Below are positions 1 through 10,272 of a stretch of 64,000 nucleotides of DNA, one piece after another. How positions within the stretch are numbered: position 1 is the first letter of the stretch; each line of letters begins with the position of its first letter. The DNA comes from Lycocorax pyrrhopterus obiensis. Taxonomy: Eukaryota > Chordata > Aves > Passeriformes > Paradisaeidae. A program made the position numbers and the translations under genes. The DNA is taken from assembly GCA_014706295.1 (NCBI GenBank), contig JACSVZ010000004.1, forward strand, positions 10,946,465 to 11,010,464. Reading direction: 5' to 3'. Below the pieces are notes generated by a model, which was not told where the DNA came from, searched no databases, and saw only the letters and a program-made list of their open reading frames with translations.

Positions 1-1565
1 TAGAACATATGAGCAACAAGTAGTTGTGAACTGATTTTTGGGATGCTGAATGCAGTACCCATGTGGACACTGCAGACACTGTATCTTTTCTCTGTCAGCT
101 CCTACAAAAGAGAAATTTTCTTTGTGTTGGACTTAGCAAAGTTCTTTTGACATGTAATTTCCAAATTTCATTGAGACAACACCTCAGATCTGGGCTGAAG
201 ACAGGAAAAATGAAGATCTGGAGTTGTTTTTGCAGTTCCAGTGCAATGTGGTCTTTCACTTCATTGCAGCAGCTTGTCCCTTCAAGGTCAAGAAAGCTTA
301 CTGCTTGCTGGTTGTTAGCATATCAACTTGCAGCAGAGCTGAAAGGTAATCTTACAGCTCAACGGGGATTTTACAAGATATTTACAGTATTTTAAGGCTG
401 TTATCAGGAAGAAATATATGTTTAAAAGAGAAAGGTATTCAGAACAAAAATTGGAAAAGGTAAAAAACAACTGTGCTCCTAAACTAGGTGCTATTTCATT
501 TTCTGTAACTAGCCTCACAGATTTGTATGATTTGAAGAGAAACCAGAATATTGTCTTTATCAAATTTGGTATGAAATTTTTTGGAGGGGGGCGGTGGTAA
601 TACTTAGAGACAGTACTCTTGGTAGGGTAACATGAAATTTAAGACCTCAAAAGTTCAGAATTTCCTTTCATTTTTCAGTATTGGCTTTGGCTTTTGCTTT
701 GCATCCACTTTCCTTTCTAGTTACAGGCATCCTTTTGAACACCTAATTTTATTCCTGGATGCAGCAAAAAAGCAACTGGGATCATATCTTCTAGCAGATC
801 TTGCATTAATAAGGGCATTTTCTGCTGCAGAGCATTCCTGGTGCAGTCAGACACCCGAAAAGTCACAGCCAGCCACGTTCCACTACACACTTGAAAAAAA
901 GTAGTTATCCAGCAAAAGCTCTCCAGGTAGTGCAGCATTTCTTGTGTTTCTGCAGTTGCTAAGTATATTAATAGCATAACAAATCCTTTATCCATTGTAG
1001 ATATTAATCAATATGTTGTCTCCTAAGATGAATTAGAGTGGCATCTAAAAAGGTCCTGGCAGGATACTGGAAGTTAAAGTCGCTAAAAAAAAAAGAGATG
1101 CTTATGGAATGCACACTCTTGTTTTTCTCTTCTAAACAGCCCAGCCTGAGTAAGCTGAACATTTTAATTATTTATACTACATTTACCTCGTGTTTAATTT
1201 TTTGTGTTATTATTGACCAAAACATTGCACGTATTTAAAGAAAACCTAATAGCTGATATCCTTACTTGATAAGATGTTTGTTGTGAAATTCTGTATCTTA
1301 GAGATCTCCAATGTTGTTGAAAATAACATAAGGTGAAAACAGTGCTATATTAGAAGCACAGTTTTATAGACACTACATTTGAAATGCCTATTATATATTA
1401 TTCTAATAATATAAATAATTGTCATTTTTGCAATTTATATTAGTTCCTTAGTAATGGGCAGTGGTATAGTGATAAATTTAGTCACAGCAAAGTTTAATGA
1501 AGCTGGATTTTTGCTTACATGATATGTAACATTTATGTGAAAGAAAAATTAGATATTATTAGTAA

Positions 1566-1634
1566 TCATATATAATCAACACATATGATATGAAAATCCC
1601 AGTTATTCTATTAGCAATCATATATGATATAGGA
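1566..1634. repeat. AT-rich imperfect direct duplication
   Basis: Two copies of a TTAG[TC]AATCATATAT-like block lie about 55 bases apart in very AT-rich DNA, each followed by ATATGATAT-like sequence. This looks like local duplication or simple-sequence drift. No transposon ends were seen. Confidence 0.4.
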
Positions 1635-3356
1635 ACATTTCAGAAGAGAAGACTAGAACTATGTTTTCACAAGATGAAGGCTAGAAAAGACAATGTTTGA
1701 TGTGTGTTCTGAGTTAATTTGAAGGCATCTAGTTACAGGTTAGGCTTTGTGATCATTAATAATCTCTTCCATTACTTAGTCTTTTTATTATTGTTGTCCT
1801 TCTCTGTTATTTTTTTCACATTTGTCAATCATGCTTTTGACTCTTACCTGTAAACTTTTTTAATCCTCTTAACTCTTTAAAGACAATCCTTTATTTTCTG
1901 CTTCTTACTTCAGACTACATGCTGGAAGAGCACAGAGATTATAGTGTTGGATTCACCACTACAGAGTACATTTTATTTCCGTCTTAACTTCTAAGGGACT
2001 TCAGCTGATTTTATTAAAATAATAGAGACAGCTAAGATCTCCTGCCAGCCCCTCCTCGTTCCTCCAAGTCCCAAGAGCTTGCTTTTTCATTGAAACATAG
2101 ATGGAGTATTTTGCAAAAGGAACTTGAAAGCCATAGCCATCATCTCTTACCCATTAGAGTATAAGGAATTGTTTGATGTGTTTTCAATAGGCAGAGAATG
2201 AGGCTGGAAAGGCTGATTTGCCAGCAGATTGCTCAAAACTGCAATAAGCATGCAGAACAAAACAGGGGTTTTTTTACCAGATAAAATCTCAGACATATGT
2301 TCAGCAAAGGGAAAGACTAGTCTACAGCAATCTGCTACAGCTAAAGACATGTGAGATCTTGACAGCCAGCATCAGAATTGCTCAAAATGTTACCCTGGTA
2401 GTTATAAATTCCTTCCAAAAGATGCCCAGTCTCTCTATGGATCAGCCGGGGAAGTAGGATCTCTTTTTTCAGGTTCCCTTTCCAAACAGTTCAGGCAAAT
2501 CCCAGTCTCCAAATGACAATTCTATATATTTTTAAGCTTTGGCTGGGCTCCTACCCTAGTAGTTATTTTGGTACATTTTTTAGCTGCCTGTTTTTTAGCT
2601 TTGCAGTTAACTGTGCACTGAGGCAAACAAACCACAATAACAACTCTCTGGTTGTTAGTCATGTCCATCCTGCACCCTTTGCAGACAAAAGAAGTATACA
2701 CGTCACTTCCCCAGTTTGGATAATGAGGTTTTTCTGTCAGCGCATTCACCACCAGACGCCCCTCTGGCTGCCACAGCTGCAGTCTGTGTGGGCTGGCACG
2801 CGAAGGCTTTGTCATGAGATCTCTGGTGTGTGGGTCTTGCTTCCAGGAAAATGATGTATAGGGTCTTTTTCCACCCCCCTGTAATTAAATCAGCCCGTGA
2901 TGATGATTGAATTATTGGTCTGACTGAAGAAAATCCATCTTCTAGCAAGTTGCTAAAGTAGCAGGAATGATTTCTGTTGTCCCAGGAATTAACCAGAAAA
3001 AAAAAATTACCATTGATTTTGGGCAGTGATATACTGACAGATTAAGTCAGAGCAAGCTTTGGCATAACCATGTTTCTGCTAACACCCAAATGGCAATGAC
3101 ACAGTTGGTAGAAGAAAGGTAGCTCATGTAACCATCTTCAGAGAAGGGATGACTTAGATTAAACTACTTAAAAATAGCTCCAAGAAGTAACCTACAAAAA
3201 TAGGTTAATTAAATAGTGAATGGGCATTGGGAGAACAGACAGGGACTAATGTGATCATTAAGTTGACTCTGTGCTAAATTTATTCAGTAGCGGAATTCAA
3301 TTTTTCTCCAAGGTTAAAAAATGATAATTCAGGAGTGCAGAGAGTTGTAGGGCTGC

Positions 3357-3428
3357 TGACGTCAATTCCCGTCCCCTTCCCCTCCCCAGCACAAAGCACA
3401 TCCCTTTTGGGATGGTAACTCTATATAG
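3357..3428 (+). promoter_or_regulatory. CRE, C-rich tract and TATA-like cluster (speculative)
   Basis: A full palindromic cAMP response element TGACGTCA (3357-3364) is followed by a C-rich tract (3372-3389) of the kind bound by SP/KLF factors, and then by CTATATAG (3421-3428), a TATA-like palindrome. The order and spacing resemble a small core promoter pointing along the + strand. Each motif can occur by chance and no recognisable gene follows, so promoter activity is only a guess. Confidence 0.2.
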
Positions 3429-3447
3429 ATGATAATAATAATAATAG
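3429..3447. repeat. (ATA)n microsatellite
   Basis: A short run of GATAATAATAATAATAAT-type trinucleotides, about five units long. Ordinary intronic simple repeat. Confidence 0.7.
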
Positions 3448-4925
3448 TACATTGCTTAATTAAAACTGCACGGTTTTCTGATCACTATTGTAATTTTTAA
3501 ATGGATATATTATGTGAAGTTTTGCCATACAATGGTTCAATTACAAAGATGGGTCTGGTGAAACCTACTGTGTCTGTAGTGCAAGACAATGGGAAAATAT
3601 TTTGGGAGGAATGTCAACATTTTGGAGCTATTCCCATTTTACCCTGTTCATTTTTAGTTTTTCTGAGGTATTTTGCTTTAATGGTTGAAGCTGAAGGGTG
3701 TTGACGTATATGAAGGCTGTAAACTTCAGCTGCTGGTATCAGATTAGTGATCTTTATGCCTGTCTTTATAGTTGAACTCATGAATAATAGATCAATTGAG
3801 GAAAATGCAGTACTGTCAAGCCTTAGGCAGCCCAACCTGGCCGAACTCAAAGACAAGAGTACAGTGGAAGATAAATAATAATTTTGCCAACTTTTTCTCA
3901 GCTCATTTTTACTGGGATCTTTTGTTTTTTGCTGTGGACCAGTCAGCAGCACATCAGCTTCATCTTTGGTGTATTATCTAGCTGTGGTGTACCTACCTTG
4001 CAAGGGGAATGCTGGCCATGATGTGACTATGTATTGATCCCGCATCTCAAACTGAAGAACACGTCTATTGGAAGAAAGCTCTCTTATTGGTCGTTTACCT
4101 GGCCACAACCTCTGCAAGGAGGAGGAGGAGAAGGAATAACTGGAGTTTCGTGGCTCTGTAGAACTGATGATATTCAGTGTTGTAGTTCAGGATCCAGAAA
4201 AGCCTGAGAGAATTGCTTAATGCCTCCCAGGGTAGAGAGGGAAAGCTTTACAGCACAAGGCTTCAGAACCAGAGAGGCGAAAGAGATTTTGCAGGTGAGC
4301 TTCAACCTGCAGAGACATTTTCCTGAAACCTGGTATTTACTCCGTGTTGTTAAAAAGAACAAAATGCCATTGGCAAAGGCATGAGGTGATGTACTGTGCT
4401 AGGCTGGATGAATTAGTGAGGAGAACAGGAAAAAAAACAACTTGAGGATGTGACCAAAACTAGAAATAGGCAGGTGGGACATTTTGGCCATAGGGTTTCT
4501 CAGAGTGGCATTGGGGTTGACTATTAGACCTTCTAGTAGCCATCTCTCCAGCAGAAGTCATCGTGCTCCATTGCCATATCATGTTTTAGTCCTTGGCCCG
4601 TGACTCTGGCTATTTCCCTAGAACAGGAGCTCTGGGGTAAGAACCGGTCACCAGCTCAACCTTCCAGCCTTGGGTGACTCCGCAGGCAAGGGGCTGCTGA
4701 GCTGAGGAGCTGCCTGAAGCTCTGTGTTTCTGCTTTGTTAGGGAAACAGGTTTTTTAATGTGTGGGGTTTTTTGTAAGCTAACATGATTATTTAATGATG
4801 TACCTGATTCATGTTGGTAATGTATTACATCAGGAAAATGACTCTATGAAGCCCCAGCCTCAGGCTGTGCTATGAGGGGAGACTGCAGAGAGCAAGGACT
4901 GACTGAAAAAGCTGCTCAGAGAGGT

Positions 4926-4950
4926 TTTATATATTTTCAAAATATATAAA
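4926..4950. repeat. Perfect AT inverted repeat, 12-bp arms
   Basis: The arms TTTATATATTTT and AAAATATATAAA are exact reverse complements separated by one C. The element is almost pure A/T and could extrude as a cruciform. No flanking transposon sequence is evident. Confidence 0.75.
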
Positions 4951-5851
4951 TTCAGAGAACTCTTACAGGTAGAGCATACAAGGCTATTTCTGCACGAAGT
5001 TTGATTAGCAAAGTGCAGCTAGCGTGGGAAACTTCCAAAAAGATATTAGAGGTCTTTTCCAGAAAGAAACAGCATAGGAGAAAATCTGCAAGCATCTGTT
5101 TGATAAAACATAATCCAACTGGGGTAATTAGATCCCAGTAGGACGAATTCTGGTTTTATTTGTCTCCAACCAAAGGTTGATTTACAGTAAGATGTCATCA
5201 CTTCGAGAAGGAAAATGGAATATTTAATAAAGATCAGGGTAACAAAAACAAAAGCAATTTAATTTTTAATTTAGCAGTGTACCAAAATGTAAATTAATTC
5301 TAAAGTTTCTCGCCTCTGTATTCTGCTAAGGTGAAAAGATTTTTGCCTTTTCATTGTTTAAGGTTTTTTGGTTGGTTTGGATTTTTTAGGTGGCTGAATG
5401 TTTTCTTTGATGCTCTGTAACCAGACATTGTCTGTCCAAAAGGTCTTCTCACTGTGAAAGTTGCTTGTATTACACTGTTAATATAGGAAGGCAGATAATG
5501 TGGCCAGTGTTTATTAATGAGCAGCTGATAGACATCATTTTACAACTAAAAAAACCCAGGAGAATTATAGAGCTTTTCAGACACTGTGGAAGATGTGTCT
5601 GATCAACTAGTTTACTGGTGTTTGAAGTCACCAGAAATAGCAGAATTCCAGTATATGCTGCACAAGCTGATGCTTCAGATGCAGCGGGACATATCAAAGT
5701 GGGACTTCATGCCTCTGGAGAAGCAAATCCTTGAGGTGGTAATGTGAGTGAAGCAAATGTGTGTACTGAGATGAAATTCTTGTTCAATTGTCAGAGAAAA
5801 ACTATTGCTTTTAGCAGGAGTTCAGGAGTGACTTGTTTCCTGTGCTTTTTT

Positions 5852-6480
5852 TGTGGTGGTCGGTGAGCCTACGGAACAAGGGACAAAGAGAGTCCCCTGG
5901 TGGGACAGTCCCTAGTACCAAAAGATCCTCCCCAGGTTATGGTGAACAGAAGATGCTTCCCCCAGGATGCTTTGCCCTGCTATGTTAATGTACCCCAGTT
6001 CTGCTTACCTGGTTGGCCGTTGGCCTCCCTGCCCCTTGTTACCTTATATGTTCCTGCCCTAGAAGGTTCTCCATTCCAGGTTCCCCCCATTGGCCCTTGC
6101 CCCATTGCCACTCCCCTAGAGTTTCCCCATTGGCTCCCATTCCCTAGTCCTGCCTGTGTACTGCCCCCATGCCCTCAGATCATTGGTCCCCGATGCTCGA
6201 TCCGCTCCCCTATGTAACCCTGGACCCTCCATTGTTCTCTGTCTTCGTCCCTGGAACCCTTCACAGTGTAGCTGCAATAAACCTCCTACCGTGGAACCCC
6301 ACACGGAGACCCTTCCCGGCTCTTTGTCATCAATCCATTCCTGGAGCTATCCGTGCTTGTGTGCGTGTACGCGTGTGTGAGTGTGTGGTGGTCCTGCCGA
6401 GCGGCTTCGATAAGGAGACGCTTTTAGGAAGGTCGCAGCACCTCGCGCTCTGGCACCGACAAGCCGCGCGGTCCGTGGCA
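5852..6480 (+). mobile_element. Solo LTR of an endogenous retrovirus, sense orientation
   Basis: A GC- and CpG-rich block of about 629 bp sits in AT-rich, CpG-poor intron. It begins TGTGGTGGTCGG and ends GTCCGTGGCA, giving the TG...CA ends of retroviral LTRs. CTTTTT lies just before it (5845-5850, followed by one extra T) and just after it (6481-6486), consistent with a 6-bp target duplication of the type made by alpha/beta-class avian retroviruses. The inside has LTR-like order: inverted CCAAT boxes (6089, 6129, 6182), then AATAAA (6276-6281), then a downstream GT-rich stretch (about 6352-6390). No gag, pol or env sequence is nearby, so it is a solo LTR left by recombination. The many CpGs suggest a fairly recent insertion. 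The family name is not known to me. Confidence 0.75.
6276..6281 (+). promoter_or_regulatory. LTR poly(A) signal AATAAA
   Basis: A canonical AATAAA lies within the solo LTR, with a GT-rich downstream element about 75-110 bases away. Because the LTR is in the same orientation as MACROD2, this signal could in principle capture intronic transcripts. Confidence 0.55.
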
Positions 6481-8254
6481 CTTTTTGTTTCTTAGCTCCT
6501 TGTGCCTCATGAATTCACGTTTGCTCTGAACATTAGGTTCTTTCGACTATAGTTTTGAAGTCAATGTTTTGAAATTCTAAAGAAATAATTTATTTCAGTA
6601 GTTGAAAATGGGAAAACTGTCTGCTGTTGGGAGGCAGCTGTATGAGGGATGCTGAGCAGGGCTGGGAGTGGTGTTTCTGTGGTTTGAAGGCTGCCTGAGC
6701 ACCTCAGACTGTGGGATACAGCCAGGTTTCATAACCCCATGTAGTGCTGGGTCAGTGCTCCCACTGTGAATCTGAAAATAAAACTTGGGGTTTGGCAAGA
6801 AGCGTGTTTCCTCTGCATTGCTGCTGTTGATGCACAAGCTCAGATTCCATTTAATCACTGCTAGGAGCAGAGGAGTTGGCTGGACTGGGGATGGAGCAGT
6901 GCAGTTGTGTGATGTGCTGCAGGCTTGCGTTCTAGATTAGACACACTCAGTGTGTTTCCAGAATTTCCTCTGCTTATCTAGCTCAAAAAGGGTGAGTATA
7001 AGGAGAGTTCATCAACAATCAAAAGAAATGCCCAGATTTGCACCCCAGCTGCAAATTTCTAGGAAAAAACCCAAACAAACAAACAAACAAACAAACAAAC
7101 AGAAAAACCACAAGGAAGATGCATCAGGCAGCTACATTTTGAACTCTGATACTGATTTTTTTTCATTTCACATTCTTTTTCATGTCACTTTTTTTGTGAA
7201 TACACTAGGAAATGAAGTTGTTTCATTTTCAACTGTGGTTTGATGATATAGTAAATCTATTCTGGGGCTCTCAATGCTGCAGAAAGGCTGCCACAGCCAT
7301 GTGCTGAGCAGTACTGGTATGGCATAAAATAATTACACTGGTTGAATTTCTAAAACCTTGTCATATCAGGTGTTACATATGTGCACCTCACTAATTTTTT
7401 GCTGGATTAAAATTTGTCTGTTATAGTACAGCCGGCTAAGAGCCAACAGAAAGTTTGTATATGAGCTTCTGTCTGCTTCAGCAGAAACACAGTCATGAGC
7501 CCATCAGAATCACAGTAAGTTTTATGCTGCTGATGTATCCAGATATTCACAAATCCTTTTCTGGAGTGTGTTGTGTGGCTGTAGGAATGCTTTGGAGAGT
7601 GGGGAAGGCCCAGGAAGCTTGAGGCTTTCCCTTCAGAAGATACTTACAATTACCTGGCTCATGCTAATAGCATGAATTGTGCTTTTATAAACTGAACGAG
7701 CTAGGGCTCAGCAGAAAGAAATGCATGAAGCTGTAAAAATATACATTCAAGGCAGAGTAAATACTTGAACTGTGCAACAATCTCCGTTCTAGAGTTTTGT
7801 GACTTTTGAATGCATTGGCATCCCTAAAAAACCCTTTTAGACCTATTTTTAAATACAGAGTATTATTATTACAGTAGATCCCAGGAACTAAATGATGTAA
7901 TAGGTAGCTCAGGGAGCATATCTTTCTAGAAATGTACAGGAGATAGAGATGGCTGAATAAAAATTGTTTTGTTTGCCAAAAAAAATACCTCGTGAGGTTC
8001 AAAAACACTTTTGTTTGGAAGTGCTCTTGACAACACTTGTTTCTCCCACTACCCCCTCTTCTTTAGTGTCATGGCATGCTTTTATAGCAAAGCCTGTTTA
8101 TATGTAAATAATTCCTTGGTGAGAAATTGGCTTAGTCAATATGCAGCAGCCTTCCTAGGGCTCACAGGTTTTACAGGGCCAATAAAATCTCTTATCATGG
8201 TGTGCTGCAGATAGGTTCATTTGAGTGGCATATTTGTAATATTTCAGTCCTTAA
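6481..8254 (+). other. Intronic spacer between two LTRs
   Basis: Ordinary AT-rich intron with one CAAA microsatellite. No gene, RNA or transposon was recognised here. Confidence 0.6.
7072..7101. repeat. (CAAA)n microsatellite
   Basis: About seven uninterrupted CAAA units. Simple repeat likely to vary in length. Confidence 0.9.
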
Positions 8255-8820
8255 AGGTTGTCACCCAGCAACTAAGACCCACAGAGCCACTCGCTTGCTC
8301 CCTCACCAGTGAGCTGGGGGAAAGAATCAGGAGAGTACAGTGACAAAACTCGTGGGTTGAGATAAGCACAGTTTAATAGGGAAATCAAAAGCTACGCACA
8401 CAAGCAAAGCAAAACAAGTAATTCATTCACGGCTTCCCATGGGCAGGTGGGTGTTCAGCCATCCCTAGGAAAGCAGGGCCCCATCACACATAATGGTCAC
8501 TTGGAAAGCCAAACATCTTCACTCCCAATGTTCCCTCCATCTTCCTTCTTCCCACAGCTTTATAGGCCAAGCATGACGCCATGTGGTCTGGAATATCCCT
8601 TTGGCCAGTTGGGTTCAGCTGTCCTGGTTGTGTCTCCTCCCAACTCCTTGTGCACCTCCCAGCCTTCTTGCTGGTGGGGTGGGGTGGGGAGCACAAAGGG
8701 CCTTGGCTCTGTGTCAGCACTGCCCAGCAATAATTAAAACATCCCTGTGTCATCAACATGGTTTCCAGCACAAATCCAAAGCACAGTCCCATGCCAGCTC
8801 CTAAGAAGAAAAGTAACTCA
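8255..8820 (-). mobile_element. Degenerate ERV LTR, antisense
   Basis: Read on the minus strand this resembles a widespread avian ERV LTR family I recall from finch and other bird genomes. The antisense marks on the + strand are CAACTAAGACCCACAGAGCC near the left end, then GTGGGTTGAGATAAGCACAG, then GGTTCAGCTGTCCTGGTTGT, and CAGCACAAATCCAAAGCACA near the right end. A minus-strand TATAAA (8559-8564) precedes a minus-strand ATTAAA (8372-8377) in the order expected of an LTR. Both extreme ends are missing or eroded. The U3 edge runs directly into a CR1 fragment at about 8821, and no clean target duplication is visible. The family call is from memory. Confidence 0.7.
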
Positions 8821-8821
8821 C

Positions 8822-10272
8822 TAGGGAGGTCCCAGATGACCGGAAGCTGGACAATGTGATGCCCATCCACAAGAAGGGCCAGAAGGAGGATCTGGGAAAC
8901 TGCACACCAGTCAGCCTGACCTTGGTGCCTGGCAAGATAATGGAACAGATCATGCTGAGTGCCATCACACAGCAACTAGAGGGTGGCTAGGGTATCAGAC
9001 CCAGCCAGCATGGATTTAGGAGGGACAGGTCCTGCCTGACCAGCCTGATCTCCTTTTATGACCAGTTGACCCTCCTGGTGGATGAGGGGAACGCTGTGGA
9101 TGTTGTCTACCTGGATTTCAGCAAAGCCTTTGACACCATCTCCCATGGCACACTCCTGGAAAAGGTGGCAGCCCATGGGCTTGGACAGGTGCAAACTCTT
9201 GGTTTAAGAACTGGCTGGATGGCCAGGCCCAGAGAGTGCTGGTGAACGGTGCTGCATTCAGTTGGCAGCCAGTCACTAGTGGTGTCCCCAGGGATCTGTG
9301 TTGGGCCCAGTCCTGCTTAGTATCTTTACTGATAATCTGGATGAGGGGATTGAGTCCACCATCAGTAAATTTGCAGATGGCACCAAGCTGGGAGCATGTG
9401 TCCTACCTGTTGGAGGGTAGGAGGGCTCTGCAGAGGGACCTGGACCAGCTGGATAGATGGGCCGAATCCAACAACATGAAGTTTAACAAGTCCAAGTGCC
9501 GAGTCTTGCACTTTGGCCACAACAACCCTCTGCAGCGCTACAGGCTGGAGACAGAGTGGCTAGACAGTGCAGGCAGAGAGGAACCTGGAGGTACTGGTCA
9601 ACAGCTGGCTGAACATGAGCCAGCAGTGTGCCAAGGTGGCCAAGAAGGCCAGTCGCACCTGGCCTGTATCAGGAATAGTGGCCAGCAGGACTAGGGAAGC
9701 CATTTTTCTCCCATACTCGGCACTGGTGAGACCACACCTTGGGTATTTGTGTCCAGTTCTGGGCCCCTCAGTTCAGGAAGGATGTTGAGGAGGCTTGAAC
9801 GCATCCAAAGGAGGGCAACAAACCTGGTGAGGGGCTTAGAACACAAGCCCTATGAAGAATGGCTGAGGGAGCTGGGGTTGTTTAGCCTGGAGAAAAGGAT
9901 GCTCAGGGATGATCATATCACTCACTACAACTGCCTGAAAGGAGGTTGTAGCCAGGTGGGGATCAGTCTCTTCTCCCAGGCAACAACTGACAGAAGGAGA
10001 GGACACAGTCTGAAGCTGTGGCAGGGGAAGTTTAGGTTAAACGTTAGAAAAAAATTCTTCACTGAAAGAGTGATTGGGAAATGGAATCGTCTGCCCAGGG
10101 AGGTGGTGGAGTCACTGTCCCTGGACATGTTTAAAAAAAGACTGGACATGGCACTCAGTGCCATGGTTTAGTTGATGAGGAGGTGTTAGGTCATAGGTTG
10201 GACTTGATGATCTCAAAGGTCTTTTCCAACTTAGTTCGTTCTGTGATTCGGATTTTGTGATTCTGTGATTCT
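8822..10272 (+). mobile_element. CR1 LINE, 5'-truncated (RT to 3' end)
   Basis: This is a long 3' piece of a chicken-repeat-1 retrotransposon. It encodes recognisable reverse-transcriptase blocks in order: the IHKKGQKEDLGN-like region, YLDFSKAFDTI (about 9107-9140), the SGVP region (about 9280), FADGTKLG (9370-9393), WAESNNMKFNKSKC (about 9460-9498) and a C-terminal stretch ending at the stop at 10169-10171. The short 3' UTR ends in GATTCTGTGATTCT repeats, typical of CR1. It is dead: one base is missing in the SGVP-Q region near 9290, which shifts the frame. There are further shifts between about 9550 and 9750, and the catalytic FADD box reads FADG. The 5' end is cut off at the LTR junction. 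It is inserted in the same orientation as MACROD2. Confidence 0.93.
9749..10171 (+). pseudogene. CR1 ORF2 C-terminal remnant
   Basis: The last open stretch of the CR1 polyprotein stays in frame for about 140 codons, through [30 protein letters not shown] and [20 protein letters not shown] to the natural stop. It follows the RT thumb and connects to the 3' UTR. Upstream frameshifts and the missing 5' end mean it cannot be made as part of a working polyprotein. It is kept here only as a relic of the LINE. Confidence 0.85.

Noticed and set aside
5900..6495. Overlapping 60-110-codon open frames at 5.9-6.5 kb
   Set aside because: They lie in the GC-rich solo LTR, where stop codons are rare. No gag, pol or env similarity was seen.
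8484..8975. 163-codon open frame on the minus strand
   Set aside because: It runs antisense across the LTR/CR1 junction. The peptide is a by-product of repeat sequence and not a host gene.
9236..9694. 152-codon open frame on the plus strand
   Set aside because: Part of the dead CR1 in a mixture of correct and shifted frames. Treated within the LINE.
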